Below are positions 54,863-64,000 of a stretch of DNA of 64,000 bases, in pieces (within the stretch, counting starts at the first letter, position 1; the number at the start of each line of letters is the position of its first letter). The notes below the pieces were generated by a model. The model had not been told where the DNA came from, ran no database searches, and saw nothing but the letters and a program-made list of their open reading frames with translations. Position numbers and translations under genes: made by a program. Source of the DNA: Pseudomonas abietaniphila (GTDB lineage Bacteria > Pseudomonadota > Gammaproteobacteria > Pseudomonadales > Pseudomonadaceae); the NCBI RefSeq assembly GCF_039697315.1, contig NZ_CP155619.1, positions 2,604,001 to 2,668,000 on the forward strand, in the 5' to 3' direction.

Positions 54863-55723
54863 TTAAACAGCTGCTGGCTTTTCCAACACCGCGTAGACCA
54901 CTTGGTAGGTCGCCGGCAGGCCTTTCTCCTGTCGGAACCCTTCATACGCCTCAATCAACGCCTGAATCCGCGCGCGGCCAGTCAAACCTCCCGGACGCCC
55001 CGGATTGATATTGTGCGCACCCAATGCCTTCAACTCGTGGGTCAGGCTGCGGACATCCGGGTAATGAAGCACATGGGGCAACACGTTCAGGCTGCGAATC
55101 TGCAAACCGCTGGCGGCGCACAGGCGTTGGTAGTCGTCGAACTCACGGAAACGATTGACGTGGACCATGCCGTCCACTGCCTGCCAGCTGTCCCGCAGTT
55201 CGTACAACGTGCCGACACACAGGCTGGCGAACCCGAAGATGCCGCCCGGCTGCAACACGCGACGCGCCTCGCTCAGCACCGCCGCGAAATCCGAGCACCA
55301 CTGCACGGCCAGACTGGAAAACATCAGCTCGACGCTGGCATCACGCAACGGCAGGTTTTCGGCATCGCCTGCGACGTAATGCTGCGCGCCACCCAGAGGC
55401 CGCGCGTGGCGCAGCATGCCTTCGGCGATGTCCAGCGCGATACCGTCGCTGTCCGGAAAGTTCTTCGCCAATACACGGCTGAAATAGCCGGTGCCGCTGC
55501 CCAGATCGAGCCAGCGCGCAGGGGTGATGTCCGGCAGGCGCGACATCAGCTCGCTGCCGACCGCGCGTTGCAGATCCGCGACGCTGTCGTAGCTGGCCGC
55601 CGCTTTAGAGAAGGACGCCGCCACCTGACGCTTGTCGGGCAAATGGCACTGGGTCGTCGTCTGTTGCTGTTTCACGGCTTTGAGCACCGCACAGTGGGAA
55701 AGATCAGTCATCACCAGACTCAT
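54863..55723 (-). CDS. bioC: Malonyl-ACP O-methyltransferase BioC
   Basis: BioC methylates malonyl-ACP so that the fatty-acid machinery can build pimeloyl-ACP methyl ester. The protein has [20 protein letters not shown] (about residues 31-50), the SAM-binding [15 protein letters not shown] (about 86) and [12 protein letters not shown] (about 150). The start may be 55723 (286 residues) or the ATG at 55711. Its 5' end overlaps bioH by 20 nt. The bioH-bioC order is typical of Pseudomonas. Confidence 0.94.
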   Translation of the reverse strand: MSLVMTDLSHCAVLKAVKQQQTTTQCHLPDKRQVAASFSKAAASYDSVADLQRAVGSELMSRLPDITPARWLDLGSGTGYFSRVLAKNFPDSDGIALDIAEGMLRHARPLGGAQHYVAGDAENLPLRDASVELMFSSLAVQWCSDFAAVLSEARRVLQPGGIFGFASLCVGTLYELRDSWQAVDGMVHVNRFREFDDYQRLCAASGLQIRSLNVLPHVLHYPDVRSLTHELKALGAHNINPGRPGGLTGRARIQALIEAYEGFRQEKGLPATYQVVYAVLEKPAAV

Positions 55724-56435
55724 GTAGGAACGCCTGGACCGCTGCGGCCACGCCGTGGGGATTTTCCAGGATGAACGCGTGACTCGCTTGTTCGATCACG
55801 CCGACTTCGATGTCGGGCAGGAGCGTGAGCAGGTCGGCCGAGGCTTCTGCCGGCACTAACGCATCGAGACCGCCAAACAGGTGCAATTGCGGGCCGCGAT
55901 ACGCTTGCAGCGCGGCGCGGGTGTCCATTTTTTCGAGCAGTTTGAGGCCTTCGATCAGGCCGTTGCCGATGCCATGGGGCGCGCCCGCCTTGAGCTGCCG
56001 GGACAACGCACGCGGCTCTTCAGCACCTTGTACGCAAAGCAGGCTGAAACGCTTGAGGGTGGCGTCTGCGTCGGCTCTGCAGCCCGCGATGAACGCAGCG
56101 AAGTCCGTCTGCGGCATCGCATTCGGCCATTGGCTGCGGGCGACGAAACATACGTTGCTGGCGAATGTCGCCAATCCACAACAGCGCTCACCACGCCGCG
56201 CCGCCAGCTCAGCAGCGAGCATGCCGCCGAGCGACCACCCGCCCAACCAGGCGTTGTCCGGCAAGGTGGAGTCCAGCTCGTCGAGCCAGTCATCGAGGTG
56301 ATCGTTGTCCAGATCGGGCAACGGCTCGATCTCGACGTGAAGGTGCTCGTCCAGCCCACGTAACGCTGCCGCCAAGGGCTCCAGCGGCGACACGCCCAGG
56401 CCCCAACCCGGCAGCAGGATCAACCGATTACGCAT
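55704..56435 (-). CDS. bioH: Pimeloyl-ACP methyl ester carboxylesterase BioH
   Basis: The 243-residue alpha/beta-hydrolase begins [20 protein letters not shown]. The nucleophile is in [14 protein letters not shown] (about residue 75), the aspartate region is [13 protein letters not shown] (about 194), and the histidine is in [13 protein letters not shown] (about 218). BioH removes the methyl group once the pimeloyl chain is complete. Its start overlaps the bioF 3' end by 8 nt, and its end overlaps bioC. Confidence 0.93.
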   Translation of the reverse strand: MRNRLILLPGWGLGVSPLEPLAAALRGLDEHLHVEIEPLPDLDNDHLDDWLDELDSTLPDNAWLGGWSLGGMLAAELAARRGERCCGLATFASNVCFVARSQWPNAMPQTDFAAFIAGCRADADATLKRFSLLCVQGAEEPRALSRQLKAGAPHGIGNGLIEGLKLLEKMDTRAALQAYRGPQLHLFGGLDALVPAEASADLLTLLPDIEVGVIEQASHAFILENPHGVAAAVQAFLHESGDD

Positions 56436-57618
56436 GGTGTGCCTCCACCGGCTCACTCGTCCCCAGCAGCGGATAACACTGCTCCAGTGCTTCCAACAAT
56501 AGCCGCACCTGAGCCTCGCTGTGCGCCGCTGACAACGTCACGCGTAAACGCGCGCTGCCTGCGGGAACGGTCGGCGGACGAATCGCCGTGACCATCAACC
56601 CGCGTTCACGCAGCATCTGCGACAAACGCAGCGCCCGGTCGCTGTCGCCGATGAGGATGGGCTGAATCGGTGTGAAGCTGTCCATCAGCTCAAGGCCGAT
56701 CGCTTCGGCGCCGTCGCGGAACTGCTTGATCAAGGCCTTGAGATGCTCGCGACGCCAGTGCTCGGTGCGCAGCAGTTCAAGGCTTTTCAGCGTGGCGCAC
56801 GCCAACCCCGGCGGCTGACTGGTGGTGTAGATATACGGGCGGGCGAACTGGATCAGGGTTTCGATCAGCTCCTCGCTTCCTGCGACGAAGGCGCCTGCCG
56901 TACCGAAGGATTTGCCGAGGGTGCCGATCAGTACAGGCACGTCCTCCATGGTCATCCCGAAATGCTCGACGATGCCCGCACCGATTGCGCCCAAAGGCCC
57001 GAAGCCGTGGGCGTCGTCGACCATCAGCCAGGCGTTTTTCGCCTTGGCGACCTTTGCCAGCGCGGGCAGATCGGCGATGTCGCCGTCCATGCTGAACACA
57101 CCGTCGGTCACCACCAGCGTGTCGCCCACGGCTTTTTCAAGCCGACTGTTCAGGCTGTCGGGGTCGTTATGCAGATAACGGGAGAAACGGGCACCACTGA
57201 GCAGGCCGGCATCGAGCAAGGAGGCGTGATTGAGGCGGTCTTCCAGCACCGTGTCGCCCTGCCCCACCAATGCTGTGACGGCACCGAGGTTCGCCATGTA
57301 TCCGTTGGAAAACAGCAAGGCACGAGGACGACCGGTCAGGTCAGCCAGTGCTTCTTCAAGTTCGTGGTGCGGCGTGCTGTGGCCGATGACCAGGTGCGAG
57401 GCACCGCCACCGACACCCCAGCGCTCGGCACCCGCTTTCCAGGCCCCAATCACATCGGGGTGATTGGCCAGCCCCATGTAGTCGTTGTTGCAGAACGCCA
57501 GCAGCGGCTGGCCATCGACCACGACTTCAGGCCCTTGCGGGCTTTGCAGCAAGGGGCGCTGGCGATAAAGGTGTTCGGCACGACGAGCAGCGAGACGTGC
57601 GCTCAGATCGAAAGACAT
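56428..57618 (-). CDS. bioF: 8-amino-7-oxononanoate synthase BioF
   Basis: BioF is a PLP enzyme that condenses pimeloyl-ACP with alanine. The 396-residue protein has [15 protein letters not shown] (about residue 42), the ring-stacking histidine region [25 protein letters not shown] (about 203) and the PLP lysine in [14 protein letters not shown] (about 236). It overlaps bioH by 8 nt. It is separated from bioB by 138 bp containing a REP-type element, so it may rely on read-through from the bioB promoter. Confidence 0.96.
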   Translation of the reverse strand: MSFDLSARLAARRAEHLYRQRPLLQSPQGPEVVVDGQPLLAFCNNDYMGLANHPDVIGAWKAGAERWGVGGGASHLVIGHSTPHHELEEALADLTGRPRALLFSNGYMANLGAVTALVGQGDTVLEDRLNHASLLDAGLLSGARFSRYLHNDPDSLNSRLEKAVGDTLVVTDGVFSMDGDIADLPALAKVAKAKNAWLMVDDAHGFGPLGAIGAGIVEHFGMTMEDVPVLIGTLGKSFGTAGAFVAGSEELIETLIQFARPYIYTTSQPPGLACATLKSLELLRTEHWRREHLKALIKQFRDGAEAIGLELMDSFTPIQPILIGDSDRALRLSQMLRERGLMVTAIRPPTVPAGSARLRVTLSAAHSEAQVRLLLEALEQCYPLLGTSEPVEAHHA

Positions 57619-57651
57619 GCAGGCCTCGTGTTTAAACCAAAAATGAGGACC

Positions 57652-57740
57652 TGTAGGAGCGCGCTTGCCCGCGATAAAGACCGGTCTGCGCCATCTCTGT
57701 CGACTGACACGCCGCCATCGCGGGCAAGGGCGCTCCTACA
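57652..57740. repeat. REP-type inverted repeat between bioB and bioF
   Basis: TGTAGGAGCGCGCTTGCCCG at 57652 is mirrored by CGGGCAAGGGCGCTCCTACA ending at 57740. It is the same family as the element at 44281 and lies inside the biotin gene cluster. Confidence 0.88.
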
Positions 57741-57756
57741 AGGGGTCCGCGTGCTG

Positions 57757-58812
57757 TCACACCGCCGCGTCGTAAAACATCTCGCTGCTCTTCTGCTCGA
57801 TCAGTGCCTGCTCGATAGCGGCTTGATGCACTTCGTCCGAGTGTTCTTCACGGGCTTCTGGCTGGATGCCCAGACGTGAGAACAGCAGCATGTCTTTGTC
57901 GGCCTGCGGGTTGGCCGTGGTCAGCAGTTTGTCGCCGTAGAAGATCGAGTTCGCGCCGGCAAAGAACGCCAGGGCCTGCATCTGATCGTTCATGGCTTCG
58001 CGGCCAGCGGACAGGCGCACGTGGGATTTCGGCATCAAAATACGGGCGACGGCCAGCATGCGAATGAAATCGAACGGGTCCACATCTTCAGCGTTGGCCA
58101 GCGGCGTGCCCGCCACTTTCACCAGCATGTTGATCGGCACGGATTCCGGATGCTCCGGCAGGTTGGCCAGCTGAATCAGCAGGTTGGCGCGGTCATCCAG
58201 CGACTCGCCCATGCCCAGAATGCCGCCTGAGCAGATCTTCATGCCCGCATCGCGCACATAGGCCAGCGTCTGCAGACGCTCGCTGTAGGTGCGGGTGGTG
58301 ATGATGCTGGTGTAGAAGTCCGGCGAGGTGTCGAGGTTGTGGTTGTAATAATCCAGACCCGCATCCGCCAACGCCTTGGTTTGATCCTGATCCAGCTTGC
58401 CCAGGGTCATGCAGGTTTCCAGGCCCATGGCCTTCACGCCTTTAACCATTTCGAGCACGTACGGCATGTCTTTGGCCGATGGGTGCTTCCACGCCGCGCC
58501 CATGCAGAAACGCGTGGAACCGATGGCTTTGGCACGCGCCGCTTCTTCCAGCACCTGCTGGACCTGCATCAGCTTCTCTTTTTCCAGACCGGTGTTGTAG
58601 TGACCGGACTGCGGGCAGTACTTGCAGTCTTCAGGGCAGGCGCCGGTCTTGATCGACAGCAGCGTGGAAACCTGAACGCGGTTGGCGTCGAAATGAGCGC
58701 GGTGCACGGTTTGCGCTTGAAACAGCAGGTCATTGAAGGGTTGTGTGAACAACGCCCGGACCTCGGCTAGATTCCAGTCGTGACGCAAAGTGGCATTGAT
58801 GCTGGCGCTCAT
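57757..58812 (-). CDS. bioB: Biotin synthase BioB
   Basis: BioB is the radical SAM enzyme that inserts sulfur into dethiobiotin. The 351-residue protein has the radical cluster motif [19 protein letters not shown] (about residues 55-73), [16 protein letters not shown] and the [12 protein letters not shown] block (about 152), with the [2Fe-2S]-binding GGILGMGES region. I chose 58812 ([14 protein letters not shown]) with AAGGAG upstream; a longer in-frame start at 58947 would cross the promoter. It is the first biotin gene and has a candidate BirA operator at its promoter. Confidence 0.97.
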   Translation of the reverse strand: MSASINATLRHDWNLAEVRALFTQPFNDLLFQAQTVHRAHFDANRVQVSTLLSIKTGACPEDCKYCPQSGHYNTGLEKEKLMQVQQVLEEAARAKAIGSTRFCMGAAWKHPSAKDMPYVLEMVKGVKAMGLETCMTLGKLDQDQTKALADAGLDYYNHNLDTSPDFYTSIITTRTYSERLQTLAYVRDAGMKICSGGILGMGESLDDRANLLIQLANLPEHPESVPINMLVKVAGTPLANAEDVDPFDFIRMLAVARILMPKSHVRLSAGREAMNDQMQALAFFAGANSIFYGDKLLTTANPQADKDMLLFSRLGIQPEAREEHSDEVHQAAIEQALIEQKSSEMFYDAAV

Positions 58813-58904
58813 GGGCGGCTCCTTGATGTTTTTTGGCGAGTACCCGGGCGGTTCAGCACATTGGCCAACCTGAAAGTCCACAAGCACAACACGGATGTTC
58901 GGCA

Positions 58905-58932
58905 TATTTAAGGAAGAGGCATGCGCTGTCAA
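58905..58932 (-). promoter_or_regulatory. Probable bioB promoter
   Basis: On the minus strand a perfect -35 TTGACA (58927-58932) is followed after 16 bp by TAAATA (58905-58910) as a modest -10. Transcription would start near 58897, leaving a leader of about 85 nt before the bioB ATG. The -35 lies within the left half of the BirA-type operator. Confidence 0.6.
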
Positions 58933-59655
58933 CCACACAACGGACACCAGGTTTACATATGGTTAAAAAACGTACAAAGCTGTCTGTTATGCGATGAGCA
59001 GACGGATGCTGACACGTCAGTCTGCATGGCCTGCGAGCGCGAGCTGCCCTGGCTGATTGACCAGTGCGAGCGCTGCGCCCTGCCCATGCCAATGTCCGGG
59101 CTGACCTGCGCGCAGTGCACACGCCAATCGCCGGCGTTCAACGAAGTCGTCGTCCCGTGGCTTTACGACTTCCCCATCGACGCGCTGGTCACACGCTTCA
59201 AGCATCAGGGCAAATGGCCGTTGGGCCGCCTGCTTGCCGAACTGCTCGGCCGGACCTTGCAATACCGCTATGACGAAGGCCATCCACGGCCGGATGTTCT
59301 GATCCCCGTCCCGCTCGCCAGCAAAAGAATGCGCCAGCGCGGTTACAACCAGGCGGCAATGCTTGCGCAATGGTTAAGCCGTGCATTGCAACTGCCTATA
59401 GATGAAAGAACCGTCAGACGCGTCAAGGAAACACCTGCCCAACAGGGCCTGGATGCGAAGGCGAGAAAGCGCAATCTGCGTGAAGCGTTTGCGGTGATCG
59501 ATCCAGTTCGCGTGGCCGGAAAACATATCGCCTTGATTGACGACGTACTGACCACGGGCTCAACCGCCGATACCCTTGCGCGATTGATGATCAAGGCCGG
59601 TGCCAGGCAGGTCGATGTGTATTGCCTGGCGAGGACGCCGAAGCCGGGGGATTGA
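58921..59655 (+). CDS. comF: ComF family protein (phosphoribosyltransferase-like)
   Basis: The 244-residue protein has an N-terminal cysteine-rich zinc-ribbon region ([29 protein letters not shown], within residues about 21-65) and a PRTase domain with the PRPP-type motif [20 protein letters not shown] (about residues 201-220). In competent bacteria ComF helps process incoming single-stranded DNA; in Pseudomonas the role is less clear. The ATG at 58921 has AGGAAGAGG directly upstream, so the start is secure although it overlaps the BirA site. It is the standard divergent neighbour of bioB. Confidence 0.92.
   Translation: MRCQPHNGHQVYIWLKNVQSCLLCDEQTDADTSVCMACERELPWLIDQCERCALPMPMSGLTCAQCTRQSPAFNEVVVPWLYDFPIDALVTRFKHQGKWPLGRLLAELLGRTLQYRYDEGHPRPDVLIPVPLASKRMRQRGYNQAAMLAQWLSRALQLPIDERTVRRVKETPAQQGLDAKARKRNLREAFAVIDPVRVAGKHIALIDDVLTTGSTADTLARLMIKAGARQVDVYCLARTPKPGD
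58926..58958. promoter_or_regulatory. BirA (biotin repressor) operator candidate
   Basis: CTGTCAACC, a 15-bp spacer and GGTTTACAT match the BirA operator form TTGTAAACC-N15-GGTTTACAA at 7 and 8 of 9 positions. It covers the bioB -35 element and the first codons of the divergent comF gene. BirA with biotinyl-AMP would block bioB transcription here. Confidence 0.7.
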
Positions 59656-59751
59656 GCCTGATAGCCAGGTCGTCTGCGATGCCTGTTCAACGCTTACGCT
59701 TGAGGTTTTGGCTTACACTCCGCCCTCATCTCCCCAAAAAACCAGCCCATC

Positions 59752-60516
59752 ATGTCGCTACCCACTTCCCTCACCCAACACATGGTGCGCCGCCCGCACC
59801 GTATTGCTCTGCTGCAACACATTGCCGAGCAAGGCTCGATCACGCGAGCAGCCAAAAGCGCCGGCCTGAGTTACAAAGCGGCGTGGGATGCCATCGACGA
59901 GTTGAACAACCTGGCGCAAAAGCCATTGGTTGAACGCAGCGTTGGCGGGCGTGGCGGGGGCGGCGCGAAGCTTTCGGAAGAAGGTGTCAGGGTGCTGCGC
60001 CTGTATCAGCGGCTGCAAGCGCTACAGGCCCAATTGCTCGAAACCCCGGAAGAGACCAGCGATCTGGCGCTGCTGAGCCGCTTGATGCTGCGCACCAGCG
60101 CGCGCAATCAGTTGCACGGTCAGGTTGCGAGCATCACGCCATTCGGGCGCAACGACATGATCGGCCTGGCGCTGGCAGGCGGTCTGACGATCGATGCGCA
60201 AATCACCCACGACAGCACGCTGCGACTTGAGCTCGAAGCAGGCACCGATGTGTTCGCGTTGATCAAAGCCAGCTGGCTGGAATTGCTGAGGCCTGACCAG
60301 GCAGTAACAACTGGACACAATTGCCTCACCGGTAAAATCGAGGAAATTCTCGAGGCCGAAGACGGCCCCAGCGAGGTCAGAATCGGCCTTCCCAGCAGTC
60401 AGACCTTGTGTGCCCTGGCTGAGGCGGATCAACTCAAGGCCTTGAAACTCAAGGTGGGCAGCGATGTGAACGTGCAGTTCGCGCCCTCCTACGTCCTGAT
60501 CGGCACACCGCTTTGA
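59752..60516 (+). CDS. modE: ModE-like molybdate-responsive regulator
   Basis: The 254-residue protein has an N-terminal winged helix (HIAEQGSITRAAKSAGLSYK, AAWDAIDELNNL, about residues 24-55), the GGRGGGGAKLSEEGVRVLRL motif typical of ModE, and two Mop/TOBE molybdate-binding repeats (SARNQLHGQVASITPFGRND; GHNCLTGKIEEILEAEDGPS). ModE represses molybdate uptake genes when molybdate is bound. No modABC genes are near, so it acts in trans. It stands alone 96 bp after comF. Confidence 0.9.
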   Translation: MSLPTSLTQHMVRRPHRIALLQHIAEQGSITRAAKSAGLSYKAAWDAIDELNNLAQKPLVERSVGGRGGGGAKLSEEGVRVLRLYQRLQALQAQLLETPEETSDLALLSRLMLRTSARNQLHGQVASITPFGRNDMIGLALAGGLTIDAQITHDSTLRLELEAGTDVFALIKASWLELLRPDQAVTTGHNCLTGKIEEILEAEDGPSEVRIGLPSSQTLCALAEADQLKALKLKVGSDVNVQFAPSYVLIGTPL

Positions 60517-60620
60517 ACCCTCTCTTCATGAAGTGTTACGAGGTAAGTGCCGTCATCGGGCAGACACAATAGCGTCATACGGGCTGCATAAGGTTTTGCC
60601 AAAACCGCAGGAAGCCCGTG

Positions 60621-62549
60621 ATGAAACTATTAGAAGACAACCAGTCCACCGACCTCGAAACGCTGGTGCGTGAGAACAGCGCCGGGCTCACTCGCCGCGG
60701 CTTTATCAGCGCAGGCGCCCTGTGCGGCGCCGCGATGTTTCTGGGCGGCAATCTGCTTAGCCGCAGCGTAATGGCCGCCAGCGTCAGCGCAGGCAACAAC
60801 TCCCTGCTTGGCTTTGACAGCATTCCTTCTGCCACCGCCGACAGCATCAGCCTGCCACCAGGCTACAGATCGTCGGTACTCATCAGCTGGGGCCAGCCAT
60901 TGCACGCCAATGGCCCGGCGTTCGATGCGAGTGGCAAAGGCACGGCGAAAGCGCAGGAGTTGCAGTTCGGCGACAACAACGACGGCATGAGTCTGTTCAC
61001 GTTCCCCGGCGACAATCCCGACACTGCCAAGCGCGCCTTGATGGCGATCAACAACGAATACACCAACTATCGCTACCTGTTCGACCACGGCAAAGAACCC
61101 CAGTCGGCCGAAGACGTACACAAGGCGCAAGCCAGCGAAGGCGTATCGGTGATTGAAGTGAAGCGCGAGGGCGGACAGTGGACCTTCGTTCAGGGCTCGA
61201 AGTACAACCGGCGCATTCACGGCAATACGCCCATTCACCTGAGCGGCCCGGCTGCCGGGCATGAATGGCTCAAAACGTCCGCCGACAAGACCGGAAGAAA
61301 CGTGCTCGGTACGTTTCAGAATTGCGCCAATGGCAAGACGCCCTGGGGCACTTATCTGACCTGCGAGGAGAACTTCACCGACTGCTTTGGCAGCAGTGAT
61401 CCTGCGCAGGCATTCGACCCTGCCGCCAAGCGTTATGGTGTGGTGGCGGCGAGTAAGGAAGTGAACTGGCACCCGCATGATCCGCGCTTCGACCTGGCGA
61501 AGAACCCTAACGAGCTCAACCGTCATGGGTGGGTCGTTGAAATCGACCCATTCGATCCAAAATCCACACCGGTCAAACGCACCGCGCTGGGCCGCTTCAA
61601 GCATGAAAACGCAGCCCTGACCGAAACAAAGGACGGCCGTGTGGTGGTCTACATGGGCGACGACGAGCGTGGCGAATTCATCTACAAATTCATCAGCCGC
61701 GACAAGGTCGATCACAAGAACCCGAAAGCCAACCGTGACCTGCTCGATCACGGCACGCTGTACGTGGCGCAGTTCAACAACGGCGACAGCAATGCCGACC
61801 ACCCCAAAGGCCAGGGCAAGTGGATCGAACTGACCCACGGCAAGAACGGCATCGACGCCTCGAGCGGCTTTGCCAATCAGGCCGAAGTGCTGATTCATGC
61901 GCGCCTCGCCGCCAGCGTTGTCAAAGCCACGCGCATGGACCGGCCGGAGTGGATCGTGGTCAGTCCCAAGGATGGTCAGGTCTATTGCACGCTGACCAAT
62001 AACGTCAAACGGGGCGAGGAAGGCCAGCCGGTCGGTGGCCCGAACCCACGGGCGAAAAACCAGTACGGGCAGATTCTGCGCTGGCAGGAAACGGGGTCCG
62101 ATGCAGCGTCCATGGCGTTCGCGTGGGATCTGTTCGTGGTCGCCGGCAATCCCGGCGTGCATGCCGGAACGCCGCAAGGCGGCTCAAGCAACATCACCCC
62201 GCAAAACATGTTCAACAGCCCCGATGGCCTGGGCTTCGACAAGGCCGGGCGGTTGTGGATTCTGACCGATGGCGACTCGACCAACGCGGGTGACTTCGCC
62301 GGCATGGGCAACAACCAGATGCTGTGCGCCGATCCGCAAAGCGGCGAGATTCGCCGGTTCATGGTCGGACCGGTGGGCTGCGAAGTCACGGGCATCAGCT
62401 TTGCGCCGGACCAGAAGGCGCTCTTCGTCGGCATTCAGCATCCCGGCGAAAACGGCGGCTCGACCTTTCCCGAGCATCTGCCCAATGGAAAGCCAAGGTC
62501 TTCGGTGATGGTGATCACGCGAGAGGATGGCGGAGTGATTGGCGCGTGA
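60621..62549 (+). CDS. PhoX-family Tat-exported alkaline phosphatase
   Basis: The 642-residue protein has a twin-arginine signal at LTRRGFISAGALCGAAMFLG (about residues 24-43) and the DUF839/PhoX fold, with blocks SLFTFPGDNPDTAKRALMAI, YLTCEENFTDCFGSSDP, HENAALTETKDGRVVVYMGD and PDGLGFDKAGRLWILTDGDS. PhoX enzymes bind iron and calcium and release phosphate from organic esters in the periplasm. I chose the ATG at 60621; a GTG directly before it at 60618 is possible. No Pho box was clearly recognisable in the 104 bp upstream. Confidence 0.9.
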   Translation: MKLLEDNQSTDLETLVRENSAGLTRRGFISAGALCGAAMFLGGNLLSRSVMAASVSAGNNSLLGFDSIPSATADSISLPPGYRSSVLISWGQPLHANGPAFDASGKGTAKAQELQFGDNNDGMSLFTFPGDNPDTAKRALMAINNEYTNYRYLFDHGKEPQSAEDVHKAQASEGVSVIEVKREGGQWTFVQGSKYNRRIHGNTPIHLSGPAAGHEWLKTSADKTGRNVLGTFQNCANGKTPWGTYLTCEENFTDCFGSSDPAQAFDPAAKRYGVVAASKEVNWHPHDPRFDLAKNPNELNRHGWVVEIDPFDPKSTPVKRTALGRFKHENAALTETKDGRVVVYMGDDERGEFIYKFISRDKVDHKNPKANRDLLDHGTLYVAQFNNGDSNADHPKGQGKWIELTHGKNGIDASSGFANQAEVLIHARLAASVVKATRMDRPEWIVVSPKDGQVYCTLTNNVKRGEEGQPVGGPNPRAKNQYGQILRWQETGSDAASMAFAWDLFVVAGNPGVHAGTPQGGSSNITPQNMFNSPDGLGFDKAGRLWILTDGDSTNAGDFAGMGNNQMLCADPQSGEIRRFMVGPVGCEVTGISFAPDQKALFVGIQHPGENGGSTFPEHLPNGKPRSSVMVITREDGGVIGA

Positions 62550-62585
62550 GTTGAACGGGCCGATCTTAAAGCGTGTGGATAACTC

Positions 62586-62675
62586 ACTGTGGGAGCGAAT
62601 TTATTCGCGGAAAATGCTTCAGGCGATAAAGATGTGTCAACTGGACGCCCGCATCGCGAATGAATCGCCCACAGT
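62586..62675. repeat. REP-type inverted repeat, right arm shortened (GGAGCGAATTC family)
   Basis: ACTGTGGGAGCGAATTTATT at 62586 is mirrored by TCGCGAATGAATCGCCCACA, which lacks a few bases found in the other copies of this family (6971, 29713, 33630). It lies between the phosphatase and srkA. Confidence 0.8.
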
Positions 62676-62804
62676 GGATCAGCGTCGTGCCCACATTCTC
62701 GTCGGGCGTAAAAGCCGGTGGGGGTAACGCGGTGTGTCCGCTGCCCCACGCCTGAGTTACCATGACGGGCCCGACGCGGCAGCCTGCCGCGCGCAGGAGT
62801 AAGC

Positions 62805-63779
62805 ATGGCCCACCCGTTTGCAACACTCACGCCTGACCTGGTGCTCGATGCCGTCGAAAGCATCGGTTTCGTCAGCGACGCCCGCATTCTCGCGCTCAAC
62901 AGCTACGAAAATCGCGTCTATCAGGTCGGCATCGATGAAAGCCAGCCGCTGATCGCCAAGTTCTACCGGCCCAACCGCTGGACCAACGAAGCCATTCTCG
63001 AAGAACACAGCTTCACCGCAGAACTGGCCGACGTCGAAATCCCGGTGGTCGCGCCTCTGGTTCATAACGGTCAGACCCTGTTCGAACACGCAGGCTTTCG
63101 TTTCACGCTGTTCCCGCGTCGCGGCGGCCGGGCGCCGGAGCCGGGCAATCTGGATCAGCTTTATCGTCTGGGTCAGTTGCTGGGCCGCATCCACGCCGTC
63201 GGCGCCACTCGCCCTTTCGAGCACCGAGAAGCCCTGGGCGTCAAAAACTTCGGCCACGACTCGCTGAATTACCTGCTGGACAACGATGTGATTCCCCGCA
63301 GCCTGCTCCCGGCCTACTCGTCGGTGGCCAAAGATCTGCTCAAGCGCGTTGAAGATGCCTACGCCGCGACGCCTCACCAGAACATCCGCATGCACGGTGA
63401 TTGCCACCCCGGCAACATGATGACCCGCGATGAGATCTTCCACATTGTCGACCTCGACGACTGCCGCATGGGCCCGGCGGTTCAGGACATCTGGATGATG
63501 CTGGCCGGTGATCGCCAGGATTGCCTAAGTCAGTTGTCGGAGTTGATGGACGGCTACAACGAATTCAACGACTTCGACCCCCGCGAGCTCGCACTGATCG
63601 AACCGCTGCGCGCTCTGCGCCTGCTGCATTACAGCGCCTGGCTCGCACGCCGCTGGGATGACCCGGCGTTCCCGCACAGCTTTTCCTGGTTTGGCACCGA
63701 GCGCTATTGGGGCGATCAGGTATTGGCCTTGCGTGAGCAACTCGCTGCCTTGAACGAGGAACCGCTGAAGCTGTTTTGA
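62805..63779 (+). CDS. srkA: Stress response Ser/Thr kinase SrkA (YihE/RdoA)
   Basis: The 324-residue aminoglycoside-phosphotransferase-fold kinase starts MAHPFATLTPDLVLDAVESI. It has the ATP-anchoring lysine in PLIAKFYRP (about residue 50), the catalytic loop MHGDCHPGNMMTR (about 196-208) and the metal-binding HIVDLDDCRMGPAVQDIW (about 212-229). In E. coli YihE/SrkA counters stress-induced death linked to MazEF and is Cpx regulated. GCAGGAG lies before the ATG. An inverted repeat follows it. Confidence 0.93.
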   Translation: MAHPFATLTPDLVLDAVESIGFVSDARILALNSYENRVYQVGIDESQPLIAKFYRPNRWTNEAILEEHSFTAELADVEIPVVAPLVHNGQTLFEHAGFRFTLFPRRGGRAPEPGNLDQLYRLGQLLGRIHAVGATRPFEHREALGVKNFGHDSLNYLLDNDVIPRSLLPAYSSVAKDLLKRVEDAYAATPHQNIRMHGDCHPGNMMTRDEIFHIVDLDDCRMGPAVQDIWMMLAGDRQDCLSQLSELMDGYNEFNDFDPRELALIEPLRALRLLHYSAWLARRWDDPAFPHSFSWFGTERYWGDQVLALREQLAALNEEPLKLF

Positions 63780-63788
63780 CCTGACCGT

Positions 63789-63875
63789 CGTAGGCGTGAG
63801 CTTGCTCGCAATTGGAAGTAGCGGACAAATGGATGCGATTGCTAAATCGTTTTCGCGAGCAAGCTCACGCCTACA
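63789..63875. repeat. REP-type inverted repeat (GTAGGCGTGAGCTTGCTCGC family)
   Basis: CGTAGGCGTGAGCTTGCTCG at 63789 is mirrored by CGAGCAAGCTCACGCCTACA ending at 63875. This is another of the dispersed families typical of Pseudomonas, and it lies between srkA and rarD. Confidence 0.88.
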
Positions 63876-63920
63876 GGTATCTGCCAGACCACATAAGAAA
63901 AACTTGCCGAAGGACCACCC

Positions 63921-64000
63921 ATGCAAGCTGCCAACCCGCGTCGCGGGTACATTCTGGGCCTGAGTGCCTACATCATCTGGGGACTGTTTCCGATCTACTT
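63921..64000 (+). CDS. rarD: EamA-family transporter RarD (N-terminal part, cut by window end)
   Basis: The open frame starts at ATG 63921 with GAAGGA upstream and runs off the window, giving 26 residues that include GYILGLSAYIIWGLFPIYF. The pattern matches the first membrane helix of RarD (E. coli has a similar GVLLALAAYFIWGIAPAYF). RarD is a drug/metabolite-type permease of unclear substrate. Only the first helix is visible. Confidence 0.82.
   Translation, partial: MQAANPRRGYILGLSAYIIWGLFPIY

Overview
This 64 kb window is a chromosomal segment of a Pseudomonas, most likely from the broad fluorescens/putida/syringae lineages. The evidence is the gene order ksgA-side apaH-glpE, prkA-yeaH-spoVR, cca, folK-like/folB, plsY, tsaD, rpsU-dnaG-rpoD, then an RmcA-like c-di-GMP protein and a CAU tRNA. 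Also typical of the genus are the complete pqqFABCDE locus, the lysine-degrading davBA pair, the bioBFHCD cluster, and several families of Pseudomonas REP-type inverted repeats in the gaps. I see no prophage, insertion sequence, plasmid gene or CRISPR array. Species cannot be fixed from the sequence alone.

Layout. 1-7.1 kb: end of apaH, glpE, the prkA/yeaH/spoVR stress operon and the CCA-adding enzyme. 7.1-9.7 kb: folate genes (minus), plsY (plus) and tsaD (minus). 9.9-14.3 kb: the macromolecular synthesis operon rpsU-dnaG-rpoD. 14.3-20.4 kb: a PAS/GGDEF/EAL protein, one tRNA, two membrane proteins and a polyphosphate kinase. 20.5-25.7 kb: a C4 sugar-acid (threonate/erythronate-type) catabolic operon of permease, DUF1537 kinase, PdxA2 and DeoR regulator, divergent from a class II aldolase, with two matching palindromes between them. 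25.7-26.5 kb: an unusual tandem array of hairpin units and 42-bp repeats. 26.6-29.7 kb: Lrp regulator, davB and davA. 29.9-37.8 kb: PQQ biosynthesis with a trailing S9 peptidase. 37.9-40.6 kb: a small Pmp3-type membrane protein, a degenerate aminotransferase coupled to a MOSC protein, and a LysR regulator. 40.9-46.9 kb: two long acyl-CoA dehydrogenases flanking a diguanylate cyclase, then a small flagellar-rod-like protein. 47.2-53.9 kb: a LuxR-type regulator followed by a polyamine-type ABC transporter and an aldehyde dehydrogenase. 54.1-58.8 kb: biotin genes on the minus strand. 58.9-64 kb: comF, a ModE-like regulator, a PhoX-type phosphatase, the SrkA kinase and the start of rarD.

How they work together. 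The first 18 kb is mostly core housekeeping. The rest is metabolic accessory modules that each carry their own regulator or operator: C4 sugar acids (DeoR), lysine to 5-aminovalerate (Lrp), polyamine or amino-aldehyde use (LuxR), fatty-acid oxidation (PsrA-like boxes) and biotin (a BirA-like operator overlapping the bioB -35 element). Two c-di-GMP proteins are present. Inverted repeats of at least four sequence families sit at operon ends, and one interrupts the pqq operon between pqqB and pqqC. The most unusual structures are the tandem hairpin array at 25.7-26.5 kb, the paired palindromes at 24.7-24.8 kb, the degenerate aminotransferase/MOSC pair, and an RmcA-like protein that lacks the usual periplasmic sensor domain.
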